From Hydractinia symbiolongicarpus (lineage: Eukaryota > Cnidaria > Hydrozoa > Anthoathecata > Hydractiniidae), in assembly GCF_029227915.1 (NCBI RefSeq), contig NC_079887.1:21387650-21451649 (forward strand): a stretch of 64,000 bases of DNA. The letters run 5' to 3'. A model generated the notes under the pieces. That model made no database searches. It was not told where the DNA came from and saw only the letters and a list, made by a program, of their open reading frames with translations. Positions 57,355 through 64,000 of the stretch are shown here, piece after piece (the stretch's first letter is position 1; the number at the start of each line of letters is the position of its first letter). The position numbers and the translations under genes were made by a program.

Positions 57355-59056
57355 TTATAAACTAGTTGTTCCATTTGTTAATTCGTTTTTCAAAGTCAGA
57401 TATGCTTTAACATATTCTTCATACTGAAGTTCTGGGGGATTAGGTATAATTTGTTCACATTTTTCAAGGAAATCCTTTTCTAAATAATCATCATCTGTGT
57501 CAAGAACTTCAGAAGAGGAGGCAACATTTTTTAAATCATCGTCTGTAATTCCCATTCCTAAAGGAAGGAAAAAACAACATTTGTGATTTGCTGAATGTAG
57601 CAGTTACTTGACAGAATAGATTTTGTGCACAAGAACGTGTTCTGTATATACTTTGATATTTTGGGTTTTTTATCTTGTATATAATGCAAAGTTTTAAGTA
57701 AATTATGGAAATTACATACCACACTCCTCCAATTCATATCGATTTGGAAATGCGTAGATATGATTAGGTACACCGTCTGGCATGTAGGTCTCTTTCTGCT
57801 TTCGTATTCTGTGAGAGTTCCATATTGTTTCCTTAAATTCGTCTATTTCTCTTTGCATAAATGGAATCATAATGTAAGCAAGGGATAGTCTATGAAATAG
57901 TGAATATTCACATTTTATATAGCACTTACTGCATATCATTTGTGTTCATATTTTAAGAATATTTTTATAATTATGTTCATGGAATTTCTTTTATAAAGAT
58001 TTCAAATTTTTGATGCTAAATTATCAAATGTTATGTTTTTTTTATCCAGAAAAAATTATGTTTAACTGATATACATGTATAATTTCTTTGTCCATACTGA
58101 TAACAGATTCTGAGAAAAATGAGTATACCTGTCTTTTTTAATCGATGGATCATAATGATTTTGGTCTTTTAGCCACATTAACCCAAGTCTATAGTATTTT
58201 TCAAGTCTCTCGTGCAACTCGCGCCACCATCGTTCTATCTAAAAAAATATTGCAGATAATATATATACACAACTTCGAATTACGAAAGTTAATATAATGC
58301 TAATAAACACTTCACTTGATTAGATGTAGATGGCCCATACTGTACAGAATCTGTTGGATCTTCAAGATCATTGTGATTAATTCTCAGGAACGCATGCATA
58401 GTTGCCGTAACACCAGTTTCTGTTCCCTTGTCAACTCTTAGGTACTTTGGTATAATTTTAGTTCCGTAAATATATTCCAAATACCATTTACCAACAAATT
58501 TTGGATTAGAGTTTGTGCTCCATACTTTTATCCACAAAATCTTTCTACTGGCTGTATCAATACAACCATATATTGCAATAGGGAAAGTAGAGTTTTGAGA
58601 CCCCATCATCTTGTCGTGACCGTCTAGCGACTAAACCCAATTAGGACCTTTCGTTGTGAAGTGTCCTTTTTTTCTCTTCTTTTTGTCAGGCCGTCTATCT
58701 TCTAACTCTTATGGACATAAATCGCTCATGACATTATATACCACATGTTACGGTACATTCAGGCCGTGCTTTTGTCTTAGTTTCTGTTGCATAGCACGAT
58801 AACCTAGTAAACACCCAGGTCCATCAATCTCTGTTTGCACTGCTCTCTTGACTTCAGAGATGCTTACAGTAGTGTCAGTATAGTTGATACTAAAATATCG
58901 AAGCTTGCGATCGAGTGTACGTAAGCTCCACGGATACTGGTTATAGTCCCTTTTTACAAAATCTAATATTTCTTCCCTTCTCAAATTCTGTGTAACATAC
59001 TTCAATAAATCTTCTTTGAGATTGAGGTCATTCTTCCACGAATCTGCGTAAGCCAT
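57355..59056 (-). pseudogene. DDE-integrase-like transposon gene, four exons
   Basis: Exons in transcription order: 59056-58316, 58238-58129, 57889-57720 and 57557-57355, joined in phase at GT-AG sites. Exon 1 starts MAYADSWKNDL, has LRTLDRKLRYFSI and EIDGPGCLLGYRAMQ, then the catalytic region SLDGHDKM, IYGCIDTASRKI and LRVDKGTETG. Exon 2 has IERWWRELHERLEKYYRLGL with the likely catalytic Glu. Exon 3 has NSHRIRKQK and GVPNHIYAFPNRYELEECG. Exon 4 is acidic and ends NELTNGTTSL. The Asp/Asp/Glu layout matches an integrase-core family common in cnidarian and vertebrate genomes. Exon 1 has three in-frame stops (near 58750, 58705 and 58632), so this copy is dead, although splice sites are intact. 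Related pieces are at 33520-34290 and 28760-28926. Confidence 0.78.
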
Positions 59057-59436
59057 TGCCTATCTGGGCAATGCAATGACCTGTTGCTATTTTAATTTCA
59101 AGCGTGGTAGCCAATTACTTCAATCGAGGTACATAAAATGTGCTATTTCACAAAGGCTGCGAGTCCAACTAAACTCTAAAAGGTCATTGCTTTAAACAAC
59201 AATTTTGGCAGCGATGGGCCATGCACAAAATCAATTCAATTTAATTGGGGCGAAGTCGATTTAATTTAATTTCAAGAATTAATTTAATTTCTGATTGGCA
59301 GCCCTGGGCCAAGACGAAAAAGTATATTCAATTCAGTTGTTATTTTGAAAACGTTTTTATTTCATTTTTAAAAGCGAAATTAAATTAAATTTTGAAACAA
59401 AAACAAAATACATAGTGGCAGTCATGGGCCACCATA

Positions 59437-59718
59437 CTGATTCATTTTAACTAATCAGTCACTTAGTCAGTCAAAAATCAAATAGCTATGGTCTGCACAT
59501 CTCCCCATCTCACTTAAGGGGCATGTGAAGTCAAAATTGTGACGTAATTTTCGTACTCTATGCGTAGTCCAACAATGTGTGGCCTGTGGTCGGCCTAGGA
59601 AATTTAGGTTCCGTACAGCGTGGTTTCTTATAACCTGTTAGGCTATAGTTTTAACTCCCATCCGTCAAGATCAGTAACAAAGACTCACGCCTTTTGGCTT
59701 GGATTCTTTCCGTACTAT
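59437..59718. other. Right flank of the kinase/integrase element
   Basis: Includes GTGAAGTCAAAATTGTGACG near 59527, similar to the left-flank quasi-palindrome and in the same sense. No gene. Confidence 0.3.
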
Positions 59719-61170
59719 CATGGCTACTGCAGACATGTTGGTGTGTGTTCTTGCTGATTTAAGGTGTGCTAATGTTAAATCTCTTTGTGAAATGCAAAAA
59801 GAACTTTTAAAAAGTGTTCATTCTCGGACATTTTCGTTTTCTCGAGATATTTATCCCTTGGTCGGTAAAAGTCTGCATCTAAATCCAGGTGCAGATATAT
59901 ATATATATAGCAGCTAGCTACATATTCCATCTGAGGCAAGGTGTGAAGATAAAGGAATTATTGCTTTAAGGTGAGAAGTATGTTTTTTACTCTTCAACAC
60001 ACCTTAATTTTTTTGAAGGTTTTCAGTATATTAGCTACAAAAAGCTAGTTAAGGAGAGTTTTTCACAACAGACTAATAAAAATGAATACAAAAAGATTTA
60101 GGGGCAACATCCATACTCATATTGCCACGCTTATCGGAAATAGGCTGATACAACTTTTGACCTACCTACGGACCTCTGTGGCATGTTTCTCGCAATAATC
60201 CTTGAGGACCGTGAATTTGTAGCAAAAATGATTCATTGTGCCATGTCTTAACGGAAAACAAGTTGACCTACCTACCTACTTCCGGCCTATTTCTGATAAG
60301 CGTGACAATGTGAGTATTGATTTCACCCCTTAATTAGCTAGCTATCTGGCAAACTATTTTTGCAATATGAGCTCATTGAACAGATTTTTTGTCATTGTGG
60401 AGGAGTTCTTTCTCAATTAATACTTGTGTCGTTATTAGAACCAAGAAACCTTGACATTTGGATAAGTAAGGTCGGTGATGAAATTAAACAACTCTTTGAA
60501 TGGCTTTTAGGAAACAAAGTTTGTTGAGTGGAAGGTCATGGTAAAATATATTATTTTTAGATCCAATCCATTAGAAACTGTCTATACAGCTTAGCATCGT
60601 TGGTTTTGGTAGGTGATAATTCTCTTGTTGATGTTTTGAGAATCTTGACATCTATGGAACTTTTCTTGCATCCTTTCTTTTATTCCAAGCATCCTTGTTT
60701 TTCAATATGCTTTTAAAAGCAAAAGAAATAATTTTTATATCTGAAAAAAGTTTATTCAGATTTTCCCTTTCCGTATTGTTTGTGACATGATTCTTTCTCC
60801 TGAGGAGGCAGTGAAATCAGACTACCCGTAAGACATGGTCGCCTTTTTTGTCAATACTTGCCTTATTAACAGTAATAAAAAGAAAAATTTACCCACAGAT
60901 AAGCTTGTTAAGGTTTCGAAGTCTCTTTACGCAGTGTATATTGACATGTCCATCTATTTTATCTCATGGAGATCAGTTAAAAATTTTATTTTGTTATAAA
61001 AGTATTGTTAAGTCTGGTGTAGACTTCAAACCAAATCATTACGTTTCCCTTGTTCCAGGTTACAACCTTCTTAAACAAAAGTTGCACTTTCGTATTTCAA
61101 CCTGCAAGTGAACTGTATGACCTCATTATACATCGTTCCTGTGCATCTGAACAAATATTGGGATTGAGGT
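59719..61170 (+). CDS. Possible multi-exon gene, unrecognised
   Basis: ATG at 59719 opens MATADMLVCVLADLRCANV to about HLNPG, where a CAG/GTGCAG donor-like site lies (about 59890). Further stretches between acceptor- and donor-like sites are IPSEARCEDKGIIALR/GTGAGA (about 59927-59972), LIEQIFCHCGGVLSQLIL...DEIKQLFEWLLGN (about 60372-60520), FPFRIVCDMILSPEEAV (about 60762-60815) and QPASELYDLIIHRSCASEQI (about 61095-61160, followed by GTGTGT). The pieces are amphipathic and Leu-rich, like a helical-repeat protein, but I recognise no family. Phases were not fully reconciled, so this is a weak model. Confidence 0.3.
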
Positions 61171-61180
61171 GTGTATGTAT

Positions 61181-61894
61181 CATATCACATTTATGTACAT
61201 TTCATCTTCATTATCCTGATCTTTCGATTTTCGTATTGTTTTTGTTATGATTGTGTTTTATTTTGCTGTCCATGGCTGGTGTGATCATTTGATTTACCTA
61301 GTCATGCTGATGAAGCCTGATATTGGCAGAAACAGCAAGAATTTATAAATATTGAAATATATTCATAATTGTGTCACTTAATTGTAGTTAATCCCTGTTA
61401 ATCTCTGCTGTTGTTTTTGATTGATAAACAGTTTAAGTTCTACATGTTAGCACAGTTTTTAGTGGCATTAGTGCTTTTATCTATCTAAAATATGGCGTAT
61501 AAGACGGAGAGTTGCTTCTTATAAAAAATGTTCTTAGGAGATTTTCTTATAACTTATCGTTTCTTTCGTCAATTTTAATGATAACTAGATAAATCAGAAG
61601 ACAATTTTTGGCGATATTTGTACCCGCAAAGCTCAAATAAGCAAAAGTTTTTGGGGTTTCACCCCAGACCCCAGTTGGGGGGCTTACAGCGTTCCCCAAA
61701 ACCCCTAGCTGCTAAACTTAAGCCTTGTCGAGTAAGTCTTGAAAAAGTCTGGATCAGCCCCTGTGTATATAACTTCATTGAATATCCATGTTGAACTAAT
61801 CAATAATCATTAAAAACAAGACATAATTCTCATCCTTACAACGCCCTACAAAAAAGTGAATATCCACTTTGGTTAAGTACAAATTACTAAATTA
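61181..61894. other. No gene seen
   Basis: AT-rich. A C-run and G-run palindromic patch, ACCCCAGACCCCAGTTGGGGGGC, lies near 61660. Confidence 0.3.
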
Positions 61895-62375
61895 CGTAAG
61901 GCCGCGTAGCGGCCGCAATGTAATTTGGATTTTATAAATAAAATTGAAGTACGATATAATGCTGAGTCATCCAACCCTATAGCGCTAGAATAAGTAAGAA
62001 ACCGGAGGGTAAAATCGAAAATAAAATACTGAATAATGTAAAATGCACACGTGTTATTTCACTGAAAAAGAATAATTTAAACATTAATTTGATCCACGGT
62101 ACGATCTACGGTATCCACCTCGATAGCCACCGCCATAACCACGATTTCCTCTTGGTGCTATAACAATGAAAAAGAAAATACTAAGTAAATACATCCAATA
62201 AACACTGGGTAGGGTATGGGCGGGACAGCATTATATCGTACTTCAATTTTATTTATAAAATCCAAATTACATTGCGGCCGCTACGCGGCCTTACGTATTT
62301 AGTAATTTTATTTCATAAAATTTCCGTCGATATAATGCTGAGTCATCCAACCCTATAGCGCTAGAATAAGCGCGG
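61895..62375. repeat. Palindromic repeats flanking an RGG exon
   Basis: 61895-62005 contains GGCCGCGTAGCGGCCGC, then AATTGAAGTACGATATAATG and CTGAGTCATCCAACCCTATA. 62231-62298 is the reverse complement of its first half. 62331-62375 repeats its second half directly. The second block therefore reads CAGCATTATATCG...CGATATAATGCTG, a MITE-like hairpin of about 130 bp. Confidence 0.75.
62084..62157 (-). CDS. Terminal exon of an RGG-repeat protein
   Basis: On the minus strand a TTGTTATAG acceptor is followed by codons for PRGNRGYGGGYRGGYRRSY and a few more residues, then TAA at 62086-62084. The run of Arg-Gly-Tyr repeats is typical of RNA-binding proteins. Upstream exons should lie to the right, where a DIRS element now occupies 62395-64000, so they are either beyond the window or the exon is stranded. 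It could also belong to a gene whose last intron took the insertion. Confidence 0.55.
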
Positions 62376-62396
62376 CCCTGCGGGCCCCACATATCC

Positions 62397-63328
62397 TCAG
62401 TTCAAAGCGCTACCCAGTCCTATTGTCTCTTGAAATACTTGTGAAACAGGTCTGACAGTCTTATGATAATGTTTCTGCCAAGTTGTTTTACCAGACCACT
62501 TTCCCCGTTTCAAAATATCCGCAGTTGAAAGTCCTATTGCCTTTGCTTTTGAAATGGAGGCAGATCTTGTAGAATGTGCGGAAAATGAATCAGTATCAAT
62601 TCCCGCTTCCTTCAAGATTGACTTCATCCATCCTGCGACTGTAGATGGTACCACAGCCTGATGGGGATGCAATGCGCTCAAAAGCAACTGTGAATGTTCA
62701 TCACTTTTTCGCCACTTGTAAGTTCTTGTAATATAACACTCAATAGCATTCACAACACACAATTTTGAATTACTCTTAAACTTATTGAATTCGAGAGATG
62801 GAGCGGAAGAGCCTTTCTTCCTGGTTTTGGTTATCTTATCTTTTGGTTATCTTAACAAATTTCTGATCCCCTTGAAGCAGAAGTCAGTGCTAACAACATC
62901 GCTAATTTGTGAGACAAAACTTTTGTAGATAAGCTGTTATTAATTGGGAGTGTATTGAAATAATCAATCACTACTTGCACATCCCAAATAAATGTGAAAC
63001 GTGGTTTAGTGGGTCTCAAATTGAATACACCTGTCATCAAAGAACGAATTCTAGGATGTTCCCCCACATTGACAGAATTTATTGGTTCATGGTAAGCGGA
63101 AATAGCTGACCTATGACCATTAATTGTGCTATATTCATAACCTTGATGAAATAACATAGCAAAATAGTTTGCAATTACATTTACATCACATCGAACAGGA
63201 TCAGCTTGTTGTTGCATACACCAGTCAGACCACTTACGCCAGGCCGATTGGTAATTAGAAATTGACCCTTTGCGTCTGGAATTTGTGATAAGCTCTGTAG
63301 CTTTCGACGATAATCCTTCTGAAGCCAA
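62397..63328 (-). pseudogene. DIRS tyrosine recombinase
   Basis: First frame 63328-62852: MASEGLSSKATELI, SISNYQSAWRKWSDWC (N-terminal SAM-like part), YSTINGHRSAISAYH, and LTSASRGSEI with the first catalytic Arg. Second frame 62762-62397: HSTRSASISKAKAIGLS (His-x-x-Arg), KRGKWSGKTTWQKHYHK (probable catalytic Tyr) and a short tail ending GLGSALN. The R...HxxR...Y set is complete but the frames are separated by a frameshift and stops near 62800. Family knowledge: this enzyme integrates a circular DNA copy, in place of a DDE integrase. Confidence 0.85.
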
Positions 63329-63951
63329 GCATTCCCTGAAACTGTCCAGGCCGCTAGTCTTAATTGATTGTGTTTGACTAGAGGGTGTATCTGACCCTGA
63401 GAATTCGTCAATAACTGAGGGTGCTTGGGAAGAAGTACTGGACTATGAATTGACATTTCCAGTAGTATAGAATACCACGGTTGACTTTGCCAAGCTGGTG
63501 CTAATAAAAGAAGGACTGTTCCTTCTTGGGCAACTTTCTTTAGAATTTTTGGAATCAAGCAAAATGGAGGGAAGGTATACCCGTACAGTTCCCCCCACTT
63601 CTGTTGCATGGCATCCGTCCCCACACTGTTTGGATCCGGACGCCAGGACATGTAAGTCTCCAACTGATGATTTAGACGGGACGCAAAAAGATCTATCTCT
63701 GGCTTTTGTCTGATTGTTATAAGTCTTGCAAACACTGTTTGATCCAATTGCCAATCGCTCGGATCCATATTGTTGCGTGACTCCCAGTCCGCTACTACAT
63801 TCACACTGCTGGGAAGATATTCCGCAGTAATCATGATCTGCTTGGACAAAAGAAAATCCCAAATTTCCTTGGATATTTGCATCAGGTGCATGTTTTTTGT
63901 GCCCCCCATTTTTAGGAGATAGCTCAACGCAGTCATGTTGTCTATCTGCAA
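63181..63951 (-). pseudogene. DIRS RNase H and linker region
   Basis: The frame reads IDNMTALSYLLKMGGTKN, where D is the RNase H Asp position and MGG is typical, then WDFLLSKQIMITAEYLPS, VVADWESR, IDLFASRLNHQLETYMSWRP, YTFPPFCLIPKIL and LLLLAPAWQSQPWY. This is the order seen in DIRS Pol between RT and recombinase. The frame overlaps the recombinase start by about 150 bases. Upstream of position 63952 the frame enters the fold-back and hits a stop. Confidence 0.85.
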
Positions 63952-63982
63952 GTGGATTGCAGATAGACAACATGACTGCGTT
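63926..63982. repeat. Perfect 26 bp fold-back in the DIRS element
   Basis: AACGCAGTCATGTTGTCTAT and six more bases (63926-63951) are repeated as the reverse complement at 63957-63982 with a 5-base loop, GTGGA. Confidence 0.95.
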
Positions 63983-64000
63983 TTGATTTTTCAGAAAAGT

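Larger units (their letters stand above)
52725..59436. mobile_element. Candidate 6.7 kb transposon with inverted ends, alpha-kinase and integrase genes
   Basis: 52725-52955 and 59180-59436 are inverted relative to each other: TGGTGGCCCATGACTGCCA is identical at the outer ends, and TGGCCCATNGCTGCCAAAA followed by TTGTTGTTT lies at the inner ends. The middle of each arm is AT-rich and diverged. Inside lie a plus-strand alpha-kinase pseudogene and a minus-strand DDE-integrase gene that converge with 52 bp between their stops. The integrase start is about 125 bp inside the right arm. A tiny ATGGCGG/GTAAGC exon-like site sits just inside the left arm at 53003. The inverted arms might instead be two independent MITEs. 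Confidence 0.5.
62395..64000 (-). mobile_element. DIRS-type retrotransposon (3' part, runs off the window)
   Basis: Carries an RNase H-side frame and a tyrosine recombinase on the minus strand, overlapping in different frames as usual for DIRS elements. RT and gag parts would lie beyond 64000. A 26 bp perfect fold-back at 63926-63982 interrupts the frame near the window edge. Confidence 0.8.

Noticed and set aside
52393-59718. GTGACGTCAAAGTTGTGACG motifs as the true outer ends of the kinase/integrase element.
   Set aside because: They are in the same orientation on both sides and quasi-palindromic, so they do not define inverted termini. The TGGCCCATGACTGCC arms do.
63443-63973. 176-residue minus-strand frame.
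   Set aside because: It lies opposite in phase to the DIRS RNase H frame, whose motifs are clear. Its start lies in the fold-back.

Overview
The window is AT-rich eukaryotic DNA dominated by transposable elements. One conserved cellular gene is clear: the 5' exons of translation initiation factor eIF3 subunit c (47916-50811), with short exons and consensus GT-AG introns. That gene, together with the mix of elements (BEL/Pao, DIRS, PIF/Harbinger, pogo/Tigger-like, a Helitron-type remnant, tRNA-derived SINEs and restriction-like-endonuclease non-LTR elements), points to an invertebrate metazoan. A cnidarian, perhaps a hydrozoan, is my best guess; this is inference, not a database match. No bacterial genes, CRISPR arrays or rRNA genes are visible.

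Layout. 563-9415: 5'-truncated and joined copies of a non-LTR retrotransposon (copies A, B1, B2) with BEL/Pao debris between them. 9425-14836: remnants of a repetitive ORF family, TAGC-rich low-complexity DNA, a GATA/ATATAG microsatellite, a tRNA-derived SINE-like repeat and a truncated pogo-like transposase. 14840-20256: a 5.4 kb DNA transposon with about 65 bp terminal inverted repeats and unrecognised genes. 20998-25640: a second copy of the 1236-4820 block, with a 1 kb insertion. 26250-38200: more remnants, including retrotransposon copy D, integrase-like, Helitron-like and R2/NeSL-like fragments. 38659-39545: minisatellites. 40060-44165: the longest retrotransposon copy (E). 44200-46775: PIF/Harbinger element. 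47916-50811: eIF3c. 52725-59436: a segment between inverted repeats holding an alpha-kinase pseudogene and a convergent DDE-integrase gene. 59719-61170: an uncertain multi-exon gene. 62084-62157: last exon of an RGG-repeat protein. 62395-64000: a DIRS-type element.

The main discovery candidate is the family represented by copies A-E. The pieces together show a reverse transcriptase, then an R2-like CCHC plus restriction-like endonuclease, then a C19 ubiquitin-specific protease (USP) domain with Cys, His and Asn/Asp boxes. In copy A the endonuclease tail reads straight into the USP Cys box in one frame. At least two diverged subfamilies (A/C/E and B/D) keep the USP catalytic motifs. The 3' UTRs carry tandem units of about 65 nt that fold by eye into an outer stem enclosing two hairpins, with base changes that preserve pairing between units, followed by a conserved terminal hairpin at the 3' end. 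I know retroelements with Ulp1- or OTU-type proteases, but cannot name one with a USP domain. Every copy in the window is broken by frameshifts or stops, so an intact source copy must lie elsewhere.
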